Assembly: GCF_011758805.1 (NCBI RefSeq)
Contig: NZ_JAANOW010000001.1
Location: 2,046,001 to 2,110,000 of the forward strand
DNA: 64,000 nt
Source of the DNA: Mycolicibacterium fluoranthenivorans
GTDB lineage: Bacteria; Actinomycetota; Actinomycetes; Mycobacteriales; Mycobacteriaceae
Direction of reading: 5' to 3'
Below, piece by piece: positions 28,277 to 36,542 of the stretch. Each line of letters begins with the position of its first letter. Within the stretch, counting starts at the first letter, position 1. The translations under genes were made by a program, and so were the position numbers. The notes beneath the pieces were generated by a model, which searched no databases, was not told the DNA's origin, and worked only from the letters and a program-made list of their open reading frames with translations.

Positions 28277-29911
28277 ATGGCCCCCAATCCACGCGCCGGC
28301 AAGCCGGCCGATCCGTCCGACCTCATCGACATCGCACACGTGGTGACGGCGTACTACACCGTCTTGCCGGATCCCGACGACATCGCCCAGCAGGTCGTGT
28401 TCGGGACGTCCGGCCATCGCGGTTCCAGCCTGGACGGCGCGTTCAACGAGGCCCACATCCTGGCCACCACGCAGGCCATCGTCGAGTACCGCACGGCGCA
28501 GGGCACCACCGGGCCGCTGTTCATCGGCCGCGACACCCACGCCTTGAGCGAACCGGCGTGGGCGTCTGCGCTGGAGGTGCTGGCCGCCAACGACGTGGTC
28601 GCGATGATCGACGCCGCCGACCGCTACACCCCGACGCCGGCCGTCAGCCACGCCATCCTCACCTTCAACCGCGGCCGGGACACCGACCTGGCCGACGGTA
28701 TCGTCGTCACCCCGTCGCACAACCCGCCCCGCGACGGCGGATTCAAGTACAACCCGCCCAACGGCGGGCCGGCGGATACCGATGCCACCGGCTGGATTGC
28801 CAATCGCGCGAACGAGATCCTGCGCGAGGGCATCAAGTCGGTGAAGCGGGTGCCGCTGTCGCGAGCGTTGCAGATCGCGCAGCGCCACGATTACCTGAAC
28901 GCCTATATCGAGGACCTGCCCAATGTGGTGGACCTGCACGCCATCCGCGCCCAGGGCATTCGCATCGGCGCCGATCCACTCGGCGGGGCCAGTGTGGACT
29001 ACTGGGGTGCCATCGCCGAACGGCACCAGCTGGACCTGACGGTGGTGAACCCGCTGGTCGACGCCACCTGGCGGTTCATGACGCTGGACACCGACGGCAA
29101 GATCCGGATGGACTGCAGCTCGCCCAACGCGATGGCCTCGCTCATCGCCAACCGCGACCTCTATCAGATCGCCACCGGCAACGACGCCGACTCGGACCGG
29201 CACGGCATCGTCACCCCCGACGGCGGCCTGCTCAACCCGAATCACTTCCTGGCCGTGGCCATCGACTACCTGTACACGCACCGGCCGTCGTGGCCGGGTT
29301 CGACGGCGGTCGGTAAGACGGCCGTCAGCTCGTCGATCATCGACCGGGTGGTGGCGGGATTGGGCCGCAAGCTGGTCGAGGTACCGGTCGGGTTCAAATG
29401 GTTCGTCGACGGGTTGATCAGCGGCTCAATCGGATTCGGCGGCGAGGAGAGCGCCGGGGCGTCGTTCCTGCGTACCGACGGCTCGACCTGGACCACCGAC
29501 AAGGATGGCATCATCCTGGCCCTGCTGGCTTCGGAGATCCTGGCGGTCACCGGTTCCACCCCGTCGCAGCGCTACGCGGAGCTGGCCGACAAGTACGGTG
29601 CGCCGACCTATGCCCGCATCGATGCGCCCGCCGACCGGGAGCAGAAGGCGCGGTTGTCGAAGTTGTCGGCCGACCAGGTCAGCGCGACGGAGTTGGCCGG
29701 TGAACCGATCACCGCGAAGCTGACCACGGCGCCGGGCAACGGGGCGCCGCTGGGCGGGTTGAAGGTGACCACCGAGAACGCCTGGTTCGCGGCCCGGCCG
29801 TCGGGCACCGAGGACGTCTACAAGATCTATGCCGAGTCGTTCAAGGGGGCCGAGCATCTGGCGCAGGTGCAGCAGGCGGCCAAGGACGTGGTGAACGCCG
29901 TCATCGCCTGA
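28277..29911 (+). CDS. pgm: Alpha-D-glucose phosphate-specific phosphoglucomutase
   Basis: A 544-residue enzyme interconverting glucose-1-phosphate and glucose-6-phosphate, linking glycolysis to trehalose, glycogen and cell-wall sugars. The phosphoserine is Ser147 in TPSHNPP. The sugar-binding [11 protein letters not shown] and the phosphate-binding [10 protein letters not shown] near the C-terminus are clear. M. tuberculosis PgmA (Rv3068c) also lies next to crcB genes. The start MAPNPRAG is assumed; GAGGA directly before it is unusually close, so an in-frame ATG 7 codons upstream (28256) is possible. A copy of the palindromic repeat begins about 9 bases after the stop. Confidence 0.93.
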   Translation: MAPNPRAGKPADPSDLIDIAHVVTAYYTVLPDPDDIAQQVVFGTSGHRGSSLDGAFNEAHILATTQAIVEYRTAQGTTGPLFIGRDTHALSEPAWASALEVLAANDVVAMIDAADRYTPTPAVSHAILTFNRGRDTDLADGIVVTPSHNPPRDGGFKYNPPNGGPADTDATGWIANRANEILREGIKSVKRVPLSRALQIAQRHDYLNAYIEDLPNVVDLHAIRAQGIRIGADPLGGASVDYWGAIAERHQLDLTVVNPLVDATWRFMTLDTDGKIRMDCSSPNAMASLIANRDLYQIATGNDADSDRHGIVTPDGGLLNPNHFLAVAIDYLYTHRPSWPGSTAVGKTAVSSSIIDRVVAGLGRKLVEVPVGFKWFVDGLISGSIGFGGEESAGASFLRTDGSTWTTDKDGIILALLASEILAVTGSTPSQRYAELADKYGAPTYARIDAPADREQKARLSKLSADQVSATELAGEPITAKLTTAPGNGAPLGGLKVTTENAWFAARPSGTEDVYKIYAESFKGAEHLAQVQQAAKDVVNAVIA

Positions 29912-29919
29912 ACCGGAGT

Positions 29920-29983
29920 CCGGAGTGGTTGTCTTCTGAAGGTTGTCATCATGTGATGACGCACTCCAGCAGAGAGGCACCCG
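29920..29983. repeat. Palindromic repeat element, copy 2 (degenerate)
   Basis: Shares CCGGAGTG at its left edge, TCTTCTG, GGTTGTCATCA and TGATGAC with the inverted repeat at 3683-3744. The central arms GTCATCA/TGATGAC (29945-29951, 29954-29960) are kept, while the outer right arm has diverged. It lies between pgm and the MFS gene and may act as a terminator. Confidence 0.65.
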
Positions 29984-30007
29984 GATGTGGGTGCCTACAG
30001 TCAACGG

Positions 30008-31261
30008 GTGAGTTCTGTTACGGAGGACGACTGTAAGCAGCGGCTACCCGGTGAAGTGTGGGTGCTGATCACCGCCAACGCGGTCATCGCCCTCGGGTAT
30101 GGCGTGGTTTCTCCCGTCCTTCCGCAATACGCCCGCAACTTCGGCGTCAGCATCAGCGCCGCGACCTTCGTTATCACCGCGTTCGCGCTGATGCGGCTGT
30201 GCGCGGCGCCGGCCAGCGGCCTCTTCGTGCAGAAGCTGGGGGAGCGGCGCGTCTACCTGAGCGGCCTGCTGATCGTCGCGGTGTCCACCGGGGTGTGCGC
30301 CTTCGCGCAGACCTACTGGCAGCTGCTGCTGTTCCGCTCGCTGGGCGGGTTCGGGTCGGCGATGTTCACGGTGTCCTCGCTCGGTCTGATGATCCGGATC
30401 TCACCGCCGGACGCCCGCGGCCGGGTGGCGGGGATGTTCTCCAGCGCTTTCCTGGTCGGGTCGGTCGGCGGACCGGTGCTCGGCGCGTTGACCGCAGGGC
30501 TCGGGCTGTCTGCGCCGTTCGCGATCTACGGGGTGGCGTTGGTGGTGGCGGCCGGGGTGGTCTGGGTCAGCCTGCGACACTCGCCGCTGGGGGCGCCGGC
30601 CGACCACAGCGGACCGACGGTGACGGTGCGCGATGTGCTCGGCAACCGCGCCTACCTGGCGGCCCTGTTCTCGAACTTCGCGACCGGGTGGTCGGTGTTC
30701 GGTCTGCGGATCGCGTTGGTTCCGCTGTTCGTGACCGAGGTGCTGCATCGCGGGCCGCGGATGGCCGGGCTGGCGTTGGCGGTGTTCGCCATCGGGAACG
30801 TCTCGGCGGTGATTCCCAGCGGTTACCTCTCCGATCGGGTGGGCCGTCGGGTGCCGTTGATCACGGGGCTGGCGATCTCCGGGGTGGCGACCCTGTTGGT
30901 CGGGCTGGCGTCCTCGCTGACGCTGTTCATGGCGGCCGCGTTCGTCGCCGGGGCCGCGGCGGGCGTGTTCACCTCGCCGCAGCAGGCTGCGGTGGCCGAC
31001 ATCATCGGCAGCAAGGCGCGGGCCGGCACGGCGGTGGCGACCTATCAGATGATGTCCGACGTGGGGGCCATCGCCGGATCCCTGGTGGTCGGGCAGATCG
31101 CCCAGTATCTGTCGTTCGGGTCGGCGTTCGTGATCAGCGGGGTGATCCTGCTGATCGCCGCATTGGGGTGGGCTTTTGCGCCGGAGACCCGTCAGATGAC
31201 GTCGCAAGCACACACCCCGGCTCGTCCGCTCGGCCCGGAGGCGGGTGGAGAGCTCCCGTGA
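30008..31261 (+). CDS. Major facilitator superfamily transporter (12 TM, drug-efflux-like)
   Basis: About 417 residues with twelve hydrophobic helices. The motif after TM2 (GLFVQKLGERRVYLSG) and its second-half counterpart (GYLSDRVGRRVPL) are the MFS loop motifs. This layout is typical of proton-driven exporters of the DHA1 group. The start is taken as GTG 30008. TACAGT at 29995-30000, a -10-like hexamer, is only 7 bases upstream, so the mRNA may be leaderless, which is common in mycobacteria. Substrate unknown. Confidence 0.85.
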   Translation: MSSVTEDDCKQRLPGEVWVLITANAVIALGYGVVSPVLPQYARNFGVSISAATFVITAFALMRLCAAPASGLFVQKLGERRVYLSGLLIVAVSTGVCAFAQTYWQLLLFRSLGGFGSAMFTVSSLGLMIRISPPDARGRVAGMFSSAFLVGSVGGPVLGALTAGLGLSAPFAIYGVALVVAAGVVWVSLRHSPLGAPADHSGPTVTVRDVLGNRAYLAALFSNFATGWSVFGLRIALVPLFVTEVLHRGPRMAGLALAVFAIGNVSAVIPSGYLSDRVGRRVPLITGLAISGVATLLVGLASSLTLFMAAAFVAGAAAGVFTSPQQAAVADIIGSKARAGTAVATYQMMSDVGAIAGSLVVGQIAQYLSFGSAFVISGVILLIAALGWAFAPETRQMTSQAHTPARPLGPEAGGELP

Positions 31262-31316
31262 CCAGCGGTTTTGAACCAGGGGTACGGGTGGTGTACTTTC
31301 GGTGAGCACAAGTTAC

Positions 31317-31392
31317 GGGGCTATGGCGCAGTTGGTAGCGCACCACACTGGCAGTGTGGGGGTCAGGGGTTCGAATCCCCTTAGCTCCACCA
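31317..31392 (+). tRNA. tRNA-Ala (anticodon GGC)
   Basis: A full cloverleaf is readable. The acceptor GGGGCTA pairs with TAGCTCC and includes the G3:U70 wobble that marks alanine tRNAs. The anticodon loop CTGGCAG gives GGC, and the T-arm contains GGTTCGAATCC. The 3' CCA (31390-31392) is encoded. A terminator hairpin follows at 31447. Confidence 0.97.
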
Positions 31393-31446
31393 TGTGACGA
31401 GTCGAGACGTGGGTTACACGTGAGTCTCGTCATCGGTTACGGAAGA

Positions 31447-31470
31447 CCCCGGCCATCGGCCGGGGTTTTT
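31447..31470 (+). terminator. Intrinsic terminator after tRNA-Ala
   Basis: CCCCGGCC-ATC-GGCCGGGG followed by TTTTT. Eight perfect GC-rich pairs plus a T-run, 55 bases after the tRNA. Confidence 0.9.
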
Positions 31471-31725
31471 CTGTTGGTTGCGCCTTATGTCACAGCCAAT
31501 AGTCCTGGTAATGCCCGAGGCTTCCAAGACAATGGTGTGCCGAAATTCCGTGGTATGTGCGCCGTGCCCTGCATTGATCGAAACCTCCGTCAAGATGGCC
31601 CGGGGGTAGAGCTTTTCCGAGCTTCACTTTCAGACTGCCGAAAGTCGGTCGCTCCGGTGAGTACCAAAATCTCCTGTCTCATGTGATGGATCCGAATTCA
31701 ACCATTCGCGTCTTGTTCGTCATAT

Positions 31726-31899
31726 TCAGCCGTCACGCACGCGCCTGGCAGCGTGTGGATGCATTGTTTGAGTCCGTGAGCGGCTTGAAACTGTGACCGA
31801 CCAAAAGGCCCTCGACATAGTCCCTGGGCGCCCGAACAGAACGGCTAAGATTGTCGCTGCCGAGGCGCCCGCTGCTGTACCGGTGAGCACAGTCTTCAT
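31726..31899 (-). CDS. Possible small exported peptide (weak)
   Basis: A 57-residue frame starting MKTVLTGTAAGASAA, which resembles a signal peptide, with AAAGGA upstream at ribosome-binding distance. The rest is Arg/Ser-rich and unlike a known family. The surrounding DNA (31471-32564) has no conserved gene other than an IS3 remnant, so this may be a truncated relic. Confidence 0.25.
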   Translation of the reverse strand: MKTVLTGTAAGASAATILAVLFGRPGTMSRAFWSVTVSSRSRTQTMHPHAARRVRDG

Positions 31900-32120
31900 C
31901 AGCCGAACTATCCTTTCGGCCCAAGTGGGAATTCGCTCAAGAGAAGATCTTTAGCCGGCGGCAGCCGTTGGGGGAGGTGGTGCGCTCGGCGCTGTGATCG
32001 CCGCACCCGGCCCCGCACAGGCTGTCGGCCTCGGAGTGGGGTGCGGAAGAACGTGATCAGCAGCTCACTCAGCTTTCGGTGATGCGCGGTGCGGAGAAGT
32101 TCAGCACGCCCGAGTGTCAT

Positions 32121-32285
32121 GAAAGCTGCTGCAGCTTTGAGGAGTTCGATGGTCTCCTCAAGCTCAATGTTCTTGCGCTCGAGCTCACGGACCTCTCGTT
32201 TGGTATCGGTGCGTACCCCGTCAGGCTGGTCGGCGACCAACCGCACCGCCCGGGCCTTGAACTCGTCGTCTTACATCTTCGGCAT
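32121..32285 (-). pseudogene. IS3-family transposase OrfA remnant
   Basis: The reverse strand encodes a typical IS3 OrfA N-terminus, MPKM-stop-DDEFKARAVRLVADQ, then EVRELERKNIELEETIELL and KAAAAF. The fifth codon is TAA where a Tyr codon is expected, so the gene is dead. The match ends abruptly at KAAAAF near 32121, and no OrfB (DDE) sequence follows. Upstream (32286-32564) nothing else of the element is visible. Confidence 0.75.
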
Positions 32286-32564
32286 GATGCAAACACTCCT
32301 TCCCTCGAAAGAACGTGCGCATCAAACCCGGGTTAGTGCACAGTTCGTCCAGGCGTGACCGTAACGCTGCGCGCGGCCCGTTACTGCAGCGGCATCTACA
32401 GGCAGAAGACGGTTGTTTGACGGGCGATTTGTTTGTTACAAGGCGTTGCCGCCGATGAAGTGCGTAACCTGAGGGGAACCTGTGATGCCGCGGGCTTCGC
32501 TAAACCTCGCCCTATTACCGGAACTACTTCCAGCGGTTCGTGGCCGATGTGGAGGAAAGGCGCA

Positions 32565-33842
32565 ATGAACCGGCTGGTAACCGCGCTGTCCACCTCGGTG
32601 GATCCAGCGTCACTGATGATCCGCGTCGCCGAGCAAGCGTGTGTGTTCATGGCCAATGCTGATGGTGCAGCCATCAACCTGCTTCGCGCCTCCGATAACG
32701 CCTATGTGACGGTTTCCGCCAGCGGCGTACTGACGTCGGCCTTGGGCTTCGTCATCCCGAAGGACCGCAGTTTGCAGGGCATTGCCGCGCGGGAGAAGCA
32801 CCCGCTCCTGGTAGACGATGCACTGGTAGACACCCGATTGTCGCAAAGAGTCCGTGCGCTTAACCGACAATGGGGCACACGATCATGGGCGGTGATTCCG
32901 TTGATCCACAACGGTGCAGCCATGGGTTCTCTGATGCTGGCCGCGACAGTCCCGGGCGCGTTCACTGCTACAGATATCGACCCCATGGTTGCGGTCAGCG
33001 ACTTTGTGTCGGCATTGATCGCCAGCCAGTCGGAACTCTCGACGCTGCTGACACACGCGATCGTCGATGGCCACGACCCTGCGGAGGCAGCCTTCACAGC
33101 TCGTTTCGTCGCATCGGTGATGGTGCCGGAGGCGGCCGAGGCCGAGGGACACCGGGTTCGACTGGACGCGCTCCTCGCGCAACCCGACGTCCTTCGCGTG
33201 GCGTTCCAGCCCATCGTGCACCTCGCGAGTCACAGGACGATCGCCTACGAAGGGTTGGCGCGCTTTCCCGCATCATCGGGACTGGCCCCGGCGCAGTGGT
33301 TCAGCACGGCGCGCCGCATGGGTCGAGGCCTCGACCTGGAATATGCCGCCCTGCGTGCCGTCTTGGCGGCCGCTCGCGGCATCCCGGCTGATTCTCCGAT
33401 CGCGGTCAATTTGAGTCCGACCGCTGCACTGGAAGCGCCGATTCAGGACTTCCTGCTGGCCCAAGACCGAAGATTGATCATTGAAATCACCGAACACGAG
33501 CCGTTTCCCGATGGCCTCGCCGTGGGCCTGACGCACCTGCGCGAACATGGGATAGGCCTCGCAGTCGACGATGCGGGTGCCGGCTATGCCAGCTTCACTC
33601 AATTGCTGCGACTTCGTCCTGACGTCATCAAGATCGACGGTGAGCTCATCGCCGACATCGACAAAGATCCGGCTAAGCGGGCTATAGCCACCGCGCTCAC
33701 CTCGCTTGGTACCGAGATGAACGCGACGATTGTCGCCGAAGCGGTGGAGACGGCAGGCCAGCTCCAGACCTTGATTCATCTCGGTATCGAGTACGGCCAG
33801 GGCTTTCACCTCGGTGCGCCCAGATGCCTGGAGAAACCGTGA
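32565..33842 (+). CDS. GAF-EAL protein, putative cyclic di-GMP phosphodiesterase
   Basis: A 425-residue protein. A GAF sensor domain covers about 10-155 and an EAL domain about 195-415. The EAL signature reads YEGLARF, so Ala is replaced by Gly but the metal-binding Glu remains. Other catalytic elements are present: NLSP, IEITEHE, DDAGAGYAS, IKIDGEL and AEAVET. It could degrade c-di-GMP in response to a GAF ligand. The start at 32565 is fixed by GGAGGAAAGG at 32551-32560. It lies in the accessory stretch after tRNA-Ala. Confidence 0.85.
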   Translation: MNRLVTALSTSVDPASLMIRVAEQACVFMANADGAAINLLRASDNAYVTVSASGVLTSALGFVIPKDRSLQGIAAREKHPLLVDDALVDTRLSQRVRALNRQWGTRSWAVIPLIHNGAAMGSLMLAATVPGAFTATDIDPMVAVSDFVSALIASQSELSTLLTHAIVDGHDPAEAAFTARFVASVMVPEAAEAEGHRVRLDALLAQPDVLRVAFQPIVHLASHRTIAYEGLARFPASSGLAPAQWFSTARRMGRGLDLEYAALRAVLAAARGIPADSPIAVNLSPTAALEAPIQDFLLAQDRRLIIEITEHEPFPDGLAVGLTHLREHGIGLAVDDAGAGYASFTQLLRLRPDVIKIDGELIADIDKDPAKRAIATALTSLGTEMNATIVAEAVETAGQLQTLIHLGIEYGQGFHLGAPRCLEKP

Positions 33843-34002
33843 CATCGGAGATTGTGGTGAGCCAAGGGCCTGCCAACGAGATCCGATCGCACCATCGTTG
33901 TCAGTTGCGAAGAACGTGACAACCCCACACTCGTGGACACGCCTAGGCGGCAATCACATGCCGAAGTCGGACCGCACGCGTCGCACGTGAGCTCCTCATC
34001 GG

Positions 34003-36351
34003 CTACTGCAGGGCCATGGCTACTTTTGCCCGGGTGGCCAGATCTATGAAGGGTGCTCCGCTGATGTCGATGAGAACGCGTTTGATGGTGCCCGTGAAGG
34101 TGGCCGGGGACTGGTAGAGCGATGAGACCGGTGTGATCAGGCTGCAGCCGACGTCGAACGTCTCATTGACGGTGAAGCGGAATGGCACCTGCTTGTCGAA
34201 ACGCCCTGTACCGATGGCTGTTTCGCCCAGTCGCAATGTGACGTCGCCGCCCGTTCCGGGTGTGGTCGCGTCGTCCACCCGGATCTCTGCCGATACGATG
34301 TGATGCCCCGGTGGGATCGGTGCGTCGGAGGTGACCCGGTACCGCTCCTCGTTGAACCAGTTGTGTTCCCACACCAGGTGTCCGCCGTGGATGAACAGGG
34401 TGTAGCCACCGGCTTCGCCACCACAGCTGACCAGCGCACCGTCGGCGCCCACGTCGGGGATGTCGAGTTCGACACCGATGGTGTGGTCGACGTTCTTGGT
34501 ATTGGGTGCGGCCGGTTCCGGTATCCGGACCGTGCCGGGCAGGTACACAAAGCTGGTCTTGCCCGCCAACAGGTTCGGGCGCAGCGCGGCGTCGGCGCGT
34601 TCGGCGAACCGGTCGTCCAGCGGCAGGACGTTGTATTTCCTGGCCTCGACCAGGAACATGTCCTGTAATTCGTGCAGCTTGTCCGGGTGCTGCGCGGCGA
34701 GGTCGTCGGCCTGGCTGAAGTCGCGCTCGATGTCGTAGAGTTCCCAGGTGTCGTTGTCGAAGGACGCCGAACCCGTTGTCTGCCAAGGCAGCTTGCCATG
34801 GAGGCAGCCGGCGACCCAGCCCTCGTGGTAGAGCGCCCGATTGCCCATCATCTCGAAATACTGTGTGGTGCGCCGGCTTGCGGCGTCGGCGTCATCGAAG
34901 GTGTAGGCCAGGCTGACCCCTTCGATAGCCCGTTGCTCGACACCATCCACGGTTTTCGGCGCCACGATGCCGGCGACGTCGAGAATCGTCGGGGCGATGT
35001 CGATCACGTGATGGAACTGCGAACGCAGGCCGCCGGTGTCCTTGATCCTCTTGGGCCAGGAGATCACCACCGGATTGCGGGTGCCGCCGAAATGCGATGC
35101 CACCTGCTTCATCCACTGAAACGGCGAGGATCCGGCCCACGCCCACGGCACCGGGTAGTGGTTCTCGTGCTTGGCCGAGCCGATCTCGTCTATCAGCGGC
35201 AGCATCGTCTCCGGACTGTCCGGGAAACCCTGTTGGGTCTTCATGTTGTTCAGGGTGCCGGTCAGCGAGCCCTCGGCGCTGGGGCCGTTGTCACCGACGA
35301 TGTAGACGATCATCGTGTCGTCGCGCAGGCCCAGCACCTCGAGTTGATCGACGATGCGGCCGACCTGGGCATCGACGTGTTCGAGGAAGCCGGCGTACAC
35401 CTCCTGCATGCGGGCGTAGAGCCGCTTCTCGTCGGCGCTGGCGCTGTTCCAGGCGGGGATGCTGTCCGGTCGCGGTGTGAGCCTGGTGTCCGCGGGGATG
35501 ACCCCGAGCTGTTTCTGCTTCTCCCAAGTCAGACGGCGTTGCTCGTCCCAGCCGTGGTCGAATTTGCCCTGGTAGCGATCGGCCCATTCGGGTGCCACGT
35601 GGTGTGGGGTGTGGGTAGCGCCGGGCGCCCAGTACACAAAGAACGGCTTGTCCGGTGCAACGGCCTGCTGCTCGGCGATCCAGGACACGCAGCGGTCGGC
35701 GATCGCCTCGGAGAAGTGCCAGCCGGGCTCGTCGGGTGGCTCGATCGGGGTGGTGCCCTCATACATCGGCGTGTGCCACTGATTGGCCTCGCCGCCCTGG
35801 AAGCCGTAGAAGTACTCGAACCCCAGTCGGGTCGGCCACCGGTCGTACGGTCCGGCAGCGGACAACTCGTAGTCGGGGGTGTTGTGCCATTTGCCGAAGG
35901 CGGCGGTGTTGTAACCACGCAGTCGCAGTGTCTCGGCCACGGTCGCGGTATCGCGCCCGATGACGCCGTCGTAGCCCGGATAGCCGGTGGCCAATTCCAT
36001 GATCGTGCCGGTGTGCGCGCTGTGGTGGTTGCGACCTGTCAGCAGCGCGGCGCGGGTCGGCGAACACAGCGCGGTGGTGTGAAAACGGTTGTACCGCAAT
36101 CCATCGTCAGCCAATCGTTGCAGCGTCGGCGTATTCACCGGGCCGCCGAACGTCGAGGTGTGGCCGAACCCGACGTCGTCGATCAGCACGACCAGCACAT
36201 TCGGGGCCGCCTCCGGTGCCATGAGCATCTCGGGCTTTTCCGGAGTTGAGTCGGCGTAGGTGTCGCCGATCTTGCCGTCGAATGGCTTGGGGGGTATCGG
36301 CAGCACCGAGCCGTCGCCGGGTGCGGCGGCGCCTGATTCTTCATCTGGCAT
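34003..36351 (-). CDS. Arylsulfatase, large AtsA/AtsD type
   Basis: A 782-residue sulfatase. DD at 58-59 (LIDDVG) begins the metal site. The formylglycine signature is Cys96 in CSPTR, followed by LLTGRNHHS. Other motifs are FGKWHNTP, YWAPGATHTPHH and VGDNGPSAEG. The C-terminal ~150 residues form a beta-rich domain, as in the long mycobacterial sulfatases. The start MPDEESG at 36351 fits the family; the open frame continues upstream without homology. It is divergent from a second sulfatase over 191 bases, which may hold a shared promoter. The substrate is not known. Confidence 0.9.
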   Translation of the reverse strand: MPDEESGAAAPGDGSVLPIPPKPFDGKIGDTYADSTPEKPEMLMAPEAAPNVLVVLIDDVGFGHTSTFGGPVNTPTLQRLADDGLRYNRFHTTALCSPTRAALLTGRNHHSAHTGTIMELATGYPGYDGVIGRDTATVAETLRLRGYNTAAFGKWHNTPDYELSAAGPYDRWPTRLGFEYFYGFQGGEANQWHTPMYEGTTPIEPPDEPGWHFSEAIADRCVSWIAEQQAVAPDKPFFVYWAPGATHTPHHVAPEWADRYQGKFDHGWDEQRRLTWEKQKQLGVIPADTRLTPRPDSIPAWNSASADEKRLYARMQEVYAGFLEHVDAQVGRIVDQLEVLGLRDDTMIVYIVGDNGPSAEGSLTGTLNNMKTQQGFPDSPETMLPLIDEIGSAKHENHYPVPWAWAGSSPFQWMKQVASHFGGTRNPVVISWPKRIKDTGGLRSQFHHVIDIAPTILDVAGIVAPKTVDGVEQRAIEGVSLAYTFDDADAASRRTTQYFEMMGNRALYHEGWVAGCLHGKLPWQTTGSASFDNDTWELYDIERDFSQADDLAAQHPDKLHELQDMFLVEARKYNVLPLDDRFAERADAALRPNLLAGKTSFVYLPGTVRIPEPAAPNTKNVDHTIGVELDIPDVGADGALVSCGGEAGGYTLFIHGGHLVWEHNWFNEERYRVTSDAPIPPGHHIVSAEIRVDDATTPGTGGDVTLRLGETAIGTGRFDKQVPFRFTVNETFDVGCSLITPVSSLYQSPATFTGTIKRVLIDISGAPFIDLATRAKVAMALQ

Positions 36352-36542
36352 CTCGGCCTCCCCTAGCACCAGAGAATGGTCACCATCGGTGATTATGCAA
36401 CTCCATGGACGATGCCGGGTTGCTTTGGACCAATGATGTCCGAGGACCCTGCCGTCTTCTCGCCGCAATGTCGAACACCGTCCAAACGGAGCGAGAAATT
36501 TGTACTGTGCAGTTGTCCTGAAGACCGACGAGGGGCGGCGAC

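Noticed and set aside
31354..31686. A 110-codon plus-strand frame across tRNA-Ala
   Set aside because: It begins inside the tRNA and has no domain or coding composition.
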